A stretch of 64,000 nt of DNA from Hyphomicrobium sp. LHD-15 (lineage in GTDB: Bacteria > Pseudomonadota > Alphaproteobacteria > Rhizobiales > Hyphomicrobiaceae). The DNA lies in assembly GCF_031157355.1 (NCBI RefSeq), contig NZ_JAVIFT010000002.1:186001-250000 (forward strand). The letters are read 5' to 3'. Position numbers and translations under genes: made by a program. Numbering within the stretch: position 1 is the first letter of the stretch; every line of letters begins with the position of its first letter. The notes below the pieces were generated by a model. It made no database searches. It saw only the letters and a program-made list of their open reading frames with translations, and was not told where the DNA came from. Below are positions 1 to 10,701 of this stretch, piece by piece.

Positions 1-880
1 CAGGCTTGTAGCGCCACGGCAGGGTGACTTGCTCAAGGTAGCCTTTCGGGAACTGCGGGATCTCGTCGATCCCCATGTCGCCGGCTGTGATCGGACGCGG
101 CGGCTCGGGATGGAACGTGCCGAGCATGCGGTCCCAGATATTGAAGAACAGGCCGAAGTTGCAGTCGCCTTCGGTGCCCCAGTTGACGTGGTGCAGGTGG
201 TGGATCTGTCCGATCGCAAGGTGATTGCGCAGCGGTCCCAAGGCATAGGCCACATTCGAGTGCTGCACGATGAGCTGAATAGAAATCACGAAACCGAGCA
301 GAAGAGCGACTTGCATCGGCATGCCGGCGATCGCCAATGGTCCGGTTGCCAGGATCATGTCGATGGCTTGGTGGAGGGGATGGCGTACGAGGCCGTTAAA
401 GCCGTACAGCCGGTCGACGCCGTGATGGACCGCATGCAGGCGCCAAAGCATCGGAAAGCGGTGGCTCAGGTAGTGAAGGTACATCAGGCCGAAATCGGCG
501 AGAACAACGGCCAAGGCCAACTGGCCAAGCACGGGCCAATCGCGGGGCCAGATGCCGGCATTAAGGCCGCCGGAGAACAGCCACCCGAGCAGCGGAATCG
601 CGAGCACGCCGTTCGCGCTTTGAATTTCGTAGACCAGAACGTGGATGAGGTTGGTTTTGTCGTCGCCGTGCGGGTCATTCCATTCGGCGTACCAGGGCAA
701 CACGCGCTCGGCGAAGAACGCGGTGCTGAAAGCAACGATCAATAGCGCGACGATAGTGGCGGCGATCGCGATGTGCGACTGGAAGGTCGTTACGGCGTAA
801 TAAGCCGCGCCGTTCAATCCGATCAGCATGAAAGGTAGATAGCCGAAGCGGACCGCGTTGCGCAGAAGTCCCGACGTCAT
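1..880 (-). CDS. Sterol desaturase / fatty acid hydroxylase family membrane protein (partial, C-terminus beyond window)
   Basis: Reading the minus strand from the ATG at 880 gives 293 codons with no stop before the window edge, so the C-terminus is missing. The protein has several hydrophobic segments and the three histidine clusters of this di-iron family: HYLSH (HX3H), HAVHH (HX2HH) and HHLHH (HX2HH). Members are integral membrane oxygenases acting on sterol, carotenoid or fatty acyl substrates. The substrate cannot be told from sequence. It ends about 130 bp after the next gene, which lies on the same strand, so co-transcription is possible but not shown. Confidence 0.85.
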   Translation of the reverse strand, partial: MTSGLLRNAVRFGYLPFMLIGLNGAAYYAVTTFQSHIAIAATIVALLIVAFSTAFFAERVLPWYAEWNDPHGDDKTNLIHVLVYEIQSANGVLAIPLLGWLFSGGLNAGIWPRDWPVLGQLALAVVLADFGLMYLHYLSHRFPMLWRLHAVHHGVDRLYGFNGLVRHPLHQAIDMILATGPLAIAGMPMQVALLLGFVISIQLIVQHSNVAYALGPLRNHLAIGQIHHLHHVNWGTEGDCNFGLFFNIWDRMLGTFHPEPPRPITAGDMGIDEIPQFPKGYLEQVTLPWRYKP

Positions 881-1013
881 GAACACCTCGATCTTGAAAC
901 TTTCGATGTTTTCATACGCTTGGAGCACCTAGTGATGCTTGTGTGAAGTCTAGCTTTGGTAAACTCGGATTTCACAGCATTTTTTATTACTTCGTCGGTA
1001 AGGAAGCTTGATC

Positions 1014-3047
<2,034 letters not shown>

Positions 3048-3140
3048 GGCTCAGGTCCTCATGCTCGCGGTCTCGTTTCTTTGTCAGCTCCCGCTGCGCG
3101 AAGATGTTCCGATTCAACATTCGTGGTTCCGAGTCTAGTC

Positions 3141-4487
3141 ATGGCCCATCCCCCAGAGCCAACCATTTTCGCGCTGGCGAGCGCGCCCGGACGGGCGGGC
3201 GTTGCGGTGGTGCGCGTCTCGGGCGAGGGCGCCAGCCGGGTGATCGACTACATGGCGGGGCCAAGGCCGGATCCGCGCCGGGCCGTCGGCCGGTTCATCC
3301 GTCACCCCGAGAGCGGGGAGAAGATCGACCGGGGCGTGGTGCTCTGGTTTCCGAAACCGGCGAGCTTCACCGGCGAGGATGTCGTCGAGCTTCACCTGCA
3401 TGGCGGACGCGCGGTGGTGCAGGCGGTGCTTTCGGCGCTCACCCTGATGCCGGGGCTGCGCATGGCGGAGCCTGGCGAGTTCGCGCGGCGGGCGTTCGAA
3501 GCCGGCAAGATCGATCTCGCGGAAGTGGAGGGCCTCGCGGATCTTATCGATGCGGAGACGGAAGGGCAGCGGCGACAGGCGCTGGCGCAGGCGTCGGGTG
3601 TGCTGTCGGATCTCTATGACGGATGGCGCGCGAGCCTCGTCGAAGCGCTGGGCCTGATCGAAGCGGGCATCGATTTCGCCGATGAAGGCGATATCGGTCT
3701 CAAGACCTTCACCGATGCGCGATCGATCATCCAGGTGCTGGTGTGCGCGGTGACCCATCACCTCGAAGACGGTCATCGCGGCGAGATCCTGCGCGAGGGG
3801 TTTCGGGTAGCGCTCGTCGGTCCGCCGAACGCAGGCAAGTCGAGCCTGCTCAATGCGCTCGCGCGACGTGACGTTGCCATCGTCTCGGCCGAGGCCGGAA
3901 CTACACGCGACGTGGTGGAAGCGCGGCTGGATCTCGGCGGGCTCCCTGTGATCGTGTCGGATACGGCTGGGTTCCGCGAGACGGAAGGCGCCATCGAACG
4001 CGAAGGTATGCGGCGCAGCCAGGCTACGGCGGAGGCGGCGGATCTGGTGCTGTGGCTTACCGATGCGACCGAGCCGCAGACGGTGCTGCCGGCCGAACTC
4101 GCGCCGCTCGCGGATCGGACGCTCCTGGTGATGAACAAGACCGATCTTCTGCCGGGCGGAGACGCACCGGTGCTTCCGGACGATATCGTTCCCTTGTCGG
4201 TGGAGACGGGGGCGGGGCTGGGTGACCTCATCAAGCGGCTTACGGTGATCGCTTCCGAGCGGATCGGTCACCACGGGGAACCCGCTCTCACGCAGGTCCG
4301 TCACCGGCGGCTGGTGGAAGCGTGCCGTGATGGTCTCGAGGCGTTTCTCTCGGGACCGACGGATGAGGTGGAGCTGCGCGCCGAGGATCTACGCGGGGCG
4401 GCGGATGCGCTCGGCCGCATCACCGGCCGGGTGGACGTGGAAGACGTGCTCGATCACATCTTCGGCCGCTTCTGCATCGGGAAGTAG
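3141..4487 (+). CDS. mnmE: tRNA uridine-5-carboxymethylaminomethyl(34) synthesis GTPase MnmE
   Basis: With MnmG, MnmE builds the cmnm5 modification at wobble U34 of certain tRNAs. The 448-residue protein has the N-terminal tetrahydrofolate-binding domain (PTIFALASAPGRAG), a G domain with GPPNAGKSS near residue 228, DTAG and NKTD, and the C-terminal catalytic CIGK at the last four residues. The ATG at 3141 gives the standard family length. The frame is open upstream only as the antisense of the DUF255 gene, so longer starts were rejected. Its partner gene mnmG lies 2.8 kb downstream rather than adjacent, separated by the parS-rich region. Confidence 0.97.
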   Translation: MAHPPEPTIFALASAPGRAGVAVVRVSGEGASRVIDYMAGPRPDPRRAVGRFIRHPESGEKIDRGVVLWFPKPASFTGEDVVELHLHGGRAVVQAVLSALTLMPGLRMAEPGEFARRAFEAGKIDLAEVEGLADLIDAETEGQRRQALAQASGVLSDLYDGWRASLVEALGLIEAGIDFADEGDIGLKTFTDARSIIQVLVCAVTHHLEDGHRGEILREGFRVALVGPPNAGKSSLLNALARRDVAIVSAEAGTTRDVVEARLDLGGLPVIVSDTAGFRETEGAIEREGMRRSQATAEAADLVLWLTDATEPQTVLPAELAPLADRTLLVMNKTDLLPGGDAPVLPDDIVPLSVETGAGLGDLIKRLTVIASERIGHHGEPALTQVRHRRLVEACRDGLEAFLSGPTDEVELRAEDLRGAADALGRITGRVDVEDVLDHIFGRFCIGK

Positions 4488-4515
4488 CTTTCGGGTGTGC
4501 AGGACCGGCACGGGA

Positions 4516-4572
4516 TGTTTCACGTGAATCCGTTTCGGGGTGGTCCGAGGCATCACGTGTTTCACGTGAATC
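4516..4572 (+). repeat. parS-like pair: two copies of TGTTTCACGTGAATC
   Basis: Identical 15-mers at 4516-4530 and 4558-4572, exactly 42 bp apart (four helical turns) in the gap after mnmE. Each differs from the palindromic parS core GTTTCACGTGAAAC at one base (AATC for AAAC). The 10 bp before the first copy nearly match those before the copy at 6466. Binding by the ParB encoded at 10.7 kb is inferred. Confidence 0.75.
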
Positions 4573-4649
4573 GATTGAGCGGTTGCCGGGAGACCGGCCC
4601 GTAGACGATAGTTCGCCATGGATTTCGCTTGCAGTGCAGGTTGAACGTC

Positions 4650-5321
4650 ATGGCTTCCGCGACAACGCCCGTTCTGTTTCCGACGCTCGGCGATGCGCGA
4701 TGGGCCTACACAAATCTCGCGGCCGAGGCGAGGAGCGATCCGGAGGTTTCCGATCTCTCACCCAATCCGCTCAACGACCCCGACTTCTGCCGGAGGTGGG
4801 TGGAGGCCGATGCCCGGCGCAAAGGGGTCGATTTCACGTATGGGGGATACATGGAGCCCCGCGATCATCTTTGGCGTGGGCACTACCATCATCCTGATCT
4901 GATGCGTCACACGGCGGTGGATTACAATGTCCCGGCAGGCACCCCGGTGACGGCTCCGGCGAAGGGCAGGGTCCTCTGGGTCGTGCGCGATCCGTCGTTT
5001 GGCGGCTGGGGCGGGTGTGTCTTCATCGCGCTCGCCAACCCCTACCTGGGTGCAGACTACTACCTGATGGCGCATCTCGCGCACGCAGGCCTTCCGTCAG
5101 CCGGTGACATTCTTCCGCGCGGAAGCCAGCTGGGTTTCATCGGAGAGCCGCACGAGAATGGCGTCTGGTTTCCGCATCTGCATCTGCAGTGCTTCGACCA
5201 GACGATCTATGATCGATATGCGCCGACTCTCGACGACATGGACGGCTACGGGCCGAACCAAGAAGTGATCAATTCACATATGCCCGATCCGACCGCATTG
5301 GGTGCGGGGCTGCATCGGTAG
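4650..5321 (+). CDS. M23-type (LytM-like) metallopeptidase domain protein
   Basis: A 223-residue protein with the zinc signature of M23 endopeptidases: HTAVDYNVPAGTPV (HxxxD) near residue 90, then HLHLQ (HxH) near residue 180. Such domains usually cut peptidoglycan cross-bridges. No signal peptide or membrane anchor is visible, which is unusual for a wall-lytic enzyme, so it could be non-classical or act inside the cell. The ATG at 4650 is preferred to an upstream in-frame TTG at 4629. It stands alone between two parS-like pairs. Confidence 0.8.
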   Translation: MASATTPVLFPTLGDARWAYTNLAAEARSDPEVSDLSPNPLNDPDFCRRWVEADARRKGVDFTYGGYMEPRDHLWRGHYHHPDLMRHTAVDYNVPAGTPVTAPAKGRVLWVVRDPSFGGWGGCVFIALANPYLGADYYLMAHLAHAGLPSAGDILPRGSQLGFIGEPHENGVWFPHLHLQCFDQTIYDRYAPTLDDMDGYGPNQEVINSHMPDPTALGAGLHR

Positions 5322-5343
5322 TTTCCAATGCTTCGGTATGAAA

Positions 5344-5439
5344 TGTTTCACGTGAATCCAGCTTCGGAGATGTCCGCGAGACGCGTTTGCTTCGTTCGTC
5401 GCGTACGCTCGAAGTGGCACACCCCGTTTCATGTGAATC
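5344..5439 (+). repeat. parS-like pair, one copy degenerate
   Basis: TGTTTCACGTGAATC at 5344-5358, and CGTTTCATGTGAATC at 5425-5439 with two changes. Both point the same way as all the other copies and lie in the gap between the M23 peptidase and the methyltransferase. Confidence 0.65.
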
Positions 5440-5472
5440 CATTTCAGGTACGGGTTTTCGCATCGGCGACGT

Positions 5473-6231
5473 TCAGCCGGGCTTTCTGGCCCACGCGCCG
5501 AAAACCATCTCCCATATGCACGTCCGGTTCGTTTCGTGCCGCTCCGCGCTCAGCCTGGCGTCAAGTGTTTCGACGTCAATCTCTTCAGCCGTCGCGACAT
5601 CGGCGGCACCAATGCGCCCAAGCATCGCGCGGACGATCGCTGCAATGGGATGCGACTGGTCCGGCGTCAGGATCGTCGCTTCAGCGCGTACGTGCTCGAC
5701 CTCGAAGCCCGCACGCACCAATGCCGGAGCGAGGTGCAGGCCCATGTGAATATCGGCCCCCTCGCGCTCAACCGTATCCCATATCCAGCGACTGACGCGT
5801 TCGTGGAGCGGCATCTCCGGCGCGCAGATCGGCATCGAGGTGGAGTCGTGCTCTTGGAGTACGATGAGACCTCCAGGCTTCAAGACATCGGTAACGTGCA
5901 TCAAGGCTGCGACAGCATCGGGTTGATACATGAGAACGCGCCGCCCGATTACGGCATCGAAAGCGCCAAGTTCGGTCGGAAGCGAGCTCAGGTCGGCTCG
6001 CTCGAAGCTGACGTTCGCCAAGCCGAGATTGGAAACGCGTGCGCGGCCGGCTTCAAGTGGTGCCTGCTCACGATCGATGCCGACTACCTGTCCTCTCATG
6101 CCGACAAGCTGCGCGGCGAGTATGCTCACGTCACCGCGCCCGCAGCCTATGTCCAATACGCGCATGCCTTCTTGGAGACCTGCGTCGAGCAATAGCCGAC
6201 GGGTCTGGTCTTCAGCGCGATCCTTCATCAA
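5473..6231 (-). CDS. Class I SAM-dependent methyltransferase
   Basis: A 252-residue protein with the Rossmann methyltransferase motif I VLDIGCGRGD at residues 25-34, an acidic motif II (VVGIDRE) and a post-I region FDAVIGRRVLMYQPD. It resembles the UbiE/COQ5-type Methyltransf_11 group. The substrate cannot be told from sequence. No partner gene is adjacent: the flanks are parS-like repeats on both sides. Confidence 0.85.
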   Translation of the reverse strand: MMKDRAEDQTRRLLLDAGLQEGMRVLDIGCGRGDVSILAAQLVGMRGQVVGIDREQAPLEAGRARVSNLGLANVSFERADLSSLPTELGAFDAVIGRRVLMYQPDAVAALMHVTDVLKPGGLIVLQEHDSTSMPICAPEMPLHERVSRWIWDTVEREGADIHMGLHLAPALVRAGFEVEHVRAEATILTPDQSHPIAAIVRAMLGRIGAADVATAEEIDVETLDARLSAERHETNRTCIWEMVFGAWARKPG

Positions 6232-6276
6232 GTCTTTCTTTTGAGTGTCTGTCCTACGGAGGGCGTCGGCATAAAA

Positions 6277-6480
6277 TGTTTCACGTGAATCGAGTTTAAG
6301 AAGCTATTTGGCATCCGTTGTTTCACGTGAATCCGAAATGGAGGGACATCGGCGCTTTGAGCTAGCGTTATTGTTTGCTTCAATTGGCAATGGATTTTGG
6401 GTCTCTTTGTTTCACGTGAATCCTCCAGCCGCATCGATCGCGGCGCCGGGTCAACCGGCACGAGATGTTTCACGTGAATC
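6277..6480 (+). repeat. parS-like array: four copies of TGTTTCACGTGAATC
   Basis: Identical copies at 6277-6291, 6319-6333, 6408-6422 and 6466-6480 (spacings 42, 89 and 58 bp), all in the same orientation. They fill much of the 352-bp gap 6232-6583, which holds no credible gene. Antisense translation gives a repeated IHVKH peptide, which is only the repeat read as protein. Confidence 0.75.
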
Positions 6481-6534
6481 AGCTGTGTCGCATCGGGATT
6501 CAAGCGCAATCACCCTGTTCGATGACGTGCCTGG

Positions 6535-6554
6535 ATCCCGGCCTGCGCCGGGAT
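6535..6554. repeat. Small GC hairpin (ATCCCGGC / GCCGGGAT)
   Basis: Eight-base arms around a 4-base loop, within the context CTGGATCCCGGCCTGCGCC. A shorter relative with 6-base arms lies at 15006-15021, and a degenerate one may lie near 22870. It resembles the small intergenic palindromes common in proteobacteria. It may also end transcription of the lipoprotein gene at 6584 on the minus strand, but no clear U-tract follows. Confidence 0.5.
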
Positions 6555-6583
6555 GGCGTCTAATTGTGGGTGTTTAGGCGGCG

Positions 6584-7027
6584 TTAGCGCGCAACGAGGC
6601 TCGCGGCGATTTCGGCGTTCGACGCGAACGACGACAGCAGGGGTTCGGACATTTCCGGCGCGGGTTCCGGCGCGCGCGCGACCTGGTTCTTCGGCTGGCA
6701 CCGGTCCTTTGCCATGGCGAGCAGATATTCGTTTCTCTGAGAAAGTGCCCTGCTTTCTTTGCCGGCGGCATCCTGGAAGTCGAGGCCGATCCAAGCGGGC
6801 CAGATCACGAAGCCCGCAACGCCCGCGACGACGTTCTGGCCGAGTTTCAAGCTCTGTTCCGTCGCCAGAGCGGAAATGCGCTCGTTATTGATTTTCGTTT
6901 CGGCAGAGATCTGGTTGCAATCAAGCCTGTGGTCGGACGCCTGGATCAGAGGCGAGATCTGAGGCGCACGACCAGCGCAGCCACCAAGGGCAATCAGCGC
7001 AACGCAACCTGCAGCGAACTTCAACAT
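6584..7027 (-). CDS. Hypothetical lipoprotein
   Basis: A 147-residue protein with a type II signal peptide: a short basic start, a hydrophobic stretch, and the lipobox LGGC with Cys at residue 17. The mature part holds two further cysteines and a hydrophobic stretch (GVAGFVIWPAWIGLDF), followed by a polar tail rich in Pro and Glu. No family was recognised. It should sit in the periplasm, anchored to a membrane by its lipid. It is divergent from mnmG. Confidence 0.75.
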   Translation of the reverse strand: MLKFAAGCVALIALGGCAGRAPQISPLIQASDHRLDCNQISAETKINNERISALATEQSLKLGQNVVAGVAGFVIWPAWIGLDFQDAAGKESRALSQRNEYLLAMAKDRCQPKNQVARAPEPAPEMSEPLLSSFASNAEIAASLVAR

Positions 7028-7265
7028 CGGGCCGACCCCCCGGCTTTTTCGACAAGGCCAGCTTAGGTGCCCTAAAAAGGCACCGAAAAGTTCGGGTGAC
7101 AGGAAGCTGTGCGTATACGGCTGCTATCCACATGAAACACGCGCGGAGCGGGTCACTATCAATGCCATGCACGGCGGACGCTGGTTTGGCCTGCTTTGAC
7201 CCGGGGGCGGGGCTCCTGTATCTCTCCGCGATCAAGTGAGCAGAGATGGACGGATGGTCGGCGAA

Positions 7266-9140
7266 ATGACCTCGCGGACTTTCGATGTGATTGTCGTTGG
7301 TGGTGGACATGCGGGCGTGGAAGCGGCCGCAGCGGCGGCCCGCATGGGTGCGTCTGTCGCGCTCGTCACGCATCGCTTCGAGACCATCGGCGAAATGAGC
7401 TGCAATCCGGCGATCGGGGGGCTCGGGAAGGGCCATCTGGTGCGCGAGATCGATGCGCTGGATGGGCTCATGGGCCGGGTCGCCGATGCGGCGGGCATTC
7501 AGTTTCGGCTGCTCAATCGCTCCAAGGGGCCGGCCGTGCAGGGTCCGCGGGCCCAGGCTGACCGCGCGCTTTACCGGGCTGCTATGCAGCAAGCGATCCG
7601 GGAGACCCAAGGGCTTACGGTCATCGAAGGGGCGGTCGAGGATCTGATCGTCGACGGTGACGAGGTGGGCGGGATCATCACCCAGGCCGGTGAGCGATTT
7701 TCGGCCGGATCCGTGGTTTTGACGACTGGTACTTTTCTCAATGGTCTCATCCATTTAGGTGATTTTACTCAACCGGCAGGACGGGTCGGCGACGCGCCCG
7801 CGCTAAAGCTTTCCGAACGGCTTTATGGGCTCGGCCTCGCGATGGGTCGGCTCAAGACCGGAACGCCCGCGCGGCTTGCCAAGAGTTCGATCGATTGGGA
7901 TTCGCTCGAACAACAGGCGGCGGACGCGGAGCCGGTGCCGTTCTCGTTCCTGACCGAGAAGATCACCAACCCGCAGGTGACGTGCGCAATCACGGCCACC
8001 AGCGAGGCGACGCACGCGATCATCCGCGCCAATCTCGCGCGCTCGCCGATGTATTCGGGGCAGATCGCCTCGCGCGGTCCGCGGTATTGCCCGTCGATCG
8101 AGGACAAGGTGGTGCGCTTTGCCGACAGGAGCGCGCATCAGGTGTTCCTGGAGCCCGAGGGGCTCGACGACGACACGGTTTATCCGAATGGTGTCTCGAC
8201 CTCGCTTCCGGCTGATGTTCAAGAAGCTTTTCTCAAGACACTTCCGGGACTTGAGCGTGTTGTCTTAAAGCGGCCCGGCTATGCGATCGAGTACGATTAC
8301 GTCGATCCGCGGGAGCTGCTGCCGACGCTCGAGACCAAGCGGCTGAAGCGGCTATTCCTCGCCGGCCAGATCAACGGCACCACGGGCTACGAGGAAGCGG
8401 GCGCGCAGGGGCTCGCGGCCGGGATCAATGCGGCGCTTAGGGCGTCCGGAGGGGCACGAACCTTCGTGCTGTCGCGGGCGGATGCCTATCTCGGCGTCAT
8501 GATCGACGATCTGGTGTCGCGCGGGGTGACCGAACCCTATCGTATGTTCACGTCGCGGGCCGAGTTTCGGTTGCGTTTGCGGGCAGACAATGCGGATCAG
8601 CGTTTGACGCCTTTGGGCAGTGAAATCGGCTGTGTGAGCCCGGTTCGTTCACGGTCCTATCTAAATAAAAACAATGAGTTATCTCGTGTAGTTGAAGCTC
8701 TTTCTCAAAAAACGCTTACACCGTCAAAAGCGGAACGAAACGGAATCGAAATCAACAAGGATGGAAGGCGGCGAACGGCGTTCGAGCTTCTATCCTATCC
8801 GGACATGAACTTCGGCCGCTTGGCTGAGATCTGGCCTGAGCTTTCGGCGGTGGCCCCTGCGATCGCTGCGCAAATCGAAATTGACGCTCGCTACGATTCC
8901 TATGTCCGGCGGCAGGAGATCGACGTCGCAGCTTTGAAGAAAGACGAGGCGATCTCTATCCCCGCTTCGTTCGACTATGCAACTCTACCGAGCCTCAAAG
9001 CCGAGCTTCGCCATAAGCTCGCTCAGCAGCGTCCCTCGACGCTCGCTCAGGCTGGGAAGATCGAAGGCATGACGCCGGCGGCGCTCATGCTCGTGTTGGC
9101 GGCAATCAAAAAGCAAACGGGACGGAAACGCGCGTCATGA
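7266..9140 (+). CDS. mnmG: tRNA uridine-5-carboxymethylaminomethyl(34) synthesis enzyme MnmG
   Basis: The FAD-dependent partner of MnmE in cmnm5U34 synthesis. It has the N-terminal dinucleotide-binding motif [14 protein letters not shown], the family signature [13 protein letters not shown] and the later stretch [14 protein letters not shown], as expected for GidA. The ATG at 7266 gives 624 residues starting [10 protein letters not shown], the normal family start. GTG 7236 and ATG 7254 are in-frame alternatives. The stop overlaps the rsmG start in an ATGA junction at 9137-9140, so the two are probably translationally coupled. It is the first gene of the mnmG-rsmG-parA-parB unit. Confidence 0.97.
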   Translation: MTSRTFDVIVVGGGHAGVEAAAAAARMGASVALVTHRFETIGEMSCNPAIGGLGKGHLVREIDALDGLMGRVADAAGIQFRLLNRSKGPAVQGPRAQADRALYRAAMQQAIRETQGLTVIEGAVEDLIVDGDEVGGIITQAGERFSAGSVVLTTGTFLNGLIHLGDFTQPAGRVGDAPALKLSERLYGLGLAMGRLKTGTPARLAKSSIDWDSLEQQAADAEPVPFSFLTEKITNPQVTCAITATSEATHAIIRANLARSPMYSGQIASRGPRYCPSIEDKVVRFADRSAHQVFLEPEGLDDDTVYPNGVSTSLPADVQEAFLKTLPGLERVVLKRPGYAIEYDYVDPRELLPTLETKRLKRLFLAGQINGTTGYEEAGAQGLAAGINAALRASGGARTFVLSRADAYLGVMIDDLVSRGVTEPYRMFTSRAEFRLRLRADNADQRLTPLGSEIGCVSPVRSRSYLNKNNELSRVVEALSQKTLTPSKAERNGIEINKDGRRRTAFELLSYPDMNFGRLAEIWPELSAVAPAIAAQIEIDARYDSYVRRQEIDVAALKKDEAISIPASFDYATLPSLKAELRHKLAQQRPSTLAQAGKIEGMTPAALMLVLAAIKKQTGRKRAS

Positions 9141-9838
9141 CAACGACTTCGAGGGGGGCGGGGACTTCCGGGCCGGCCGGGGGTGTCGGCCGAATCGAGT
9201 CTGCTGAAGCGTTCCAAGAAGCCTTTGGCGTTTCACGTGAAACGCTGGACCGGCTCAGGACATACGAGGGGCTGGTCAAGAGCTGGCAGAAGGCTGTCAA
9301 CCTGGTTTCGCCGACCACGCTGGACGAAATTTGGCACCGGCATTTCGCTGATTCTGCCCAGCTTTTCGATTTCGCCCCCCAGGGAGGAAAATCCTGGCTG
9401 GACCTCGGGTCCGGGGGCGGTTTTCCGGGGCTCGTGCTGGCCATCCTGCTCGCGGAGAAAAATCCGGACGCCCGCATGACGCTGGTCGAGTCGGATTCGC
9501 GCAAGGCGGCCTTTCTCGGCGAGGTGGCCCGAAAGACTGGGCTTGCTGTGGAGATTCGCGTCGAGCGGATCGAAAAGTACGCGACTCACGATAAGTCTCA
9601 GATAAAAGACGTAATCACTGCGCGTGCCCTTGCGCCGTTGTCCAAGCTTCTGGGGCTCGTTTTGCCGATTTTTTCTCCCCACACCGTGGCTCTTTTTCCG
9701 AAGGGCCGGGATGTCGAGGCGGAAATTGTCGAGGCATCGCAGAAGTTTGCGTTCGACTTTACGCAGTTTCCCAGCCTGACGGACGCTCAGGCGCGCATTG
9801 TGGCGATGCGAAATTTGGCTGTGAAGACGGAGGGCTAG
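9137..9838 (+). CDS. rsmG: 16S rRNA (guanine(527)-N(7))-methyltransferase RsmG
   Basis: Methylates G527 in the 530 loop of 16S rRNA. The 233-residue protein has the GidB fold with the SAM-binding motif [12 protein letters not shown] and a second motif [12 protein letters not shown]. Its start overlaps the mnmG stop. Residues 31-36 (GVSRET) are encoded by a perfect parS-like palindrome, so this stretch may serve both as protein and as a ParB site. The parA start follows the stop after 4 bp. Confidence 0.96.
   Translation: MTTTSRGAGTSGPAGGVGRIESAEAFQEAFGVSRETLDRLRTYEGLVKSWQKAVNLVSPTTLDEIWHRHFADSAQLFDFAPQGGKSWLDLGSGGGFPGLVLAILLAEKNPDARMTLVESDSRKAAFLGEVARKTGLAVEIRVERIEKYATHDKSQIKDVITARALAPLSKLLGLVLPIFSPHTVALFPKGRDVEAEIVEASQKFAFDFTQFPSLTDAQARIVAMRNLAVKTEG
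9228..9245. promoter_or_regulatory. parS: parS centromere site inside rsmG
   Basis: An 18-bp perfect palindrome, GCGTTTCACGTGAAACGC, containing the canonical core GTTTCACGTGAAAC. It lies in the rsmG coding region 0.6 kb before parA, so it is the best parS candidate in the window. ParB spreading and condensin loading from such sites is known for the family. Binding here is inferred. Confidence 0.88.
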
Positions 9839-9842
9839 CCCC

Positions 9843-10667
9843 GTGACAGGCCTAACTACGAAACTCAGAGCGTTGGCGATTGCCAACCAAAAGGGCGGAG
9901 TCGGCAAAACGACGACCGCAATCAATCTTGGAACCGCGCTGGCCGCAATCGGCGAGCGCGTTCTTGTTATCGATCTCGATCCCCAGGGAAATGCCTCGAC
10001 CGGCCTCGGCGTGCCGCCGGAAGCCAGGTCGCGGACGTCTTATGACGCCGTTTTGGGGACGGTTAGCCTCATGGAGGCGGCCGTGCAGACCGCTATTCCG
10101 GGGCTGTTCGTGGTTCCGGCCAACTCGGACCTGGTCGGCCTCGAAGCCGATCTCTCGGCCGACGCGGGTAAGGCGTATAAGCTGCGCGACGCGGTTGCGG
10201 CGCTCGCGGCCCAAGCCAAGACCAAGCCGGCGGATCAGGCCTTCAAATACATCCTGATCGACTGCCCGCCGTCGCTCAATATCCTGACGCTCAACGCGCT
10301 TGCCGCGGCGGATGCCGTTCTGGTGCCGGTTCAGTGCGAATTCTTCGCGCTGGAAGGGATTTCGCAGCTCAAAGACACGATCGACCAGATCCGTGCGAGC
10401 CTCAATCCGAGCCTGGAAATCCAGGGGGTCGTGCTCACCATGCACGACGCGCGGACGACGCTTTCGCGGGAAGTCGCGGACGAAGTCCGGGCTTTCTTCG
10501 GTCCCAAGGTCTACGAGTCCGTTATTCCGCGAAATACGCGCGTCGCGGAGGCGCCGTCGCACGGCAAGCCGATCCTGCTTTACGACTACGACTGTGCCGG
10601 AAGCCAAGCTTACATCCGGCTCGCGACCGAGATCATCGAGCGCGAGCGTCAGACGAAAGCGGCGTAA
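9843..10667 (+). CDS. parA: Chromosome-partitioning ATPase ParA (Soj family)
   Basis: The Walker-type ATPase that forms nucleoid-bound gradients and moves ParB-parS complexes. The 274-residue protein has the deviant Walker A KGGVGKTT at residues 17-24, VIDLDPQGNAS (Walker A') and LIDCPPSLN (Walker B). The start is a GTG 4 bp after the rsmG stop. It lies 34 bp before parB, clearly in one operon. The length is normal for chromosomal ParA. Confidence 0.97.
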   Translation: MTGLTTKLRALAIANQKGGVGKTTTAINLGTALAAIGERVLVIDLDPQGNASTGLGVPPEARSRTSYDAVLGTVSLMEAAVQTAIPGLFVVPANSDLVGLEADLSADAGKAYKLRDAVAALAAQAKTKPADQAFKYILIDCPPSLNILTLNALAAADAVLVPVQCEFFALEGISQLKDTIDQIRASLNPSLEIQGVVLTMHDARTTLSREVADEVRAFFGPKVYESVIPRNTRVAEAPSHGKPILLYDYDCAGSQAYIRLATEIIERERQTKAA

Positions 10668-10701
10668 CGGCTTCAAAAAACTTGCAGAAACGGGTTAGGT
10701 C

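Noticed and set aside
3135-4304. 389-codon minus-strand open frame over mnmE
   Set aside because: Shadow frame of a certain gene, Arg/His-rich with no domain.
6228-6509. Minus-strand frame with repeated IHVKH peptide
   Set aside because: The repeated peptide is the translation of the parS-like repeats. There is no ribosome site or domain.
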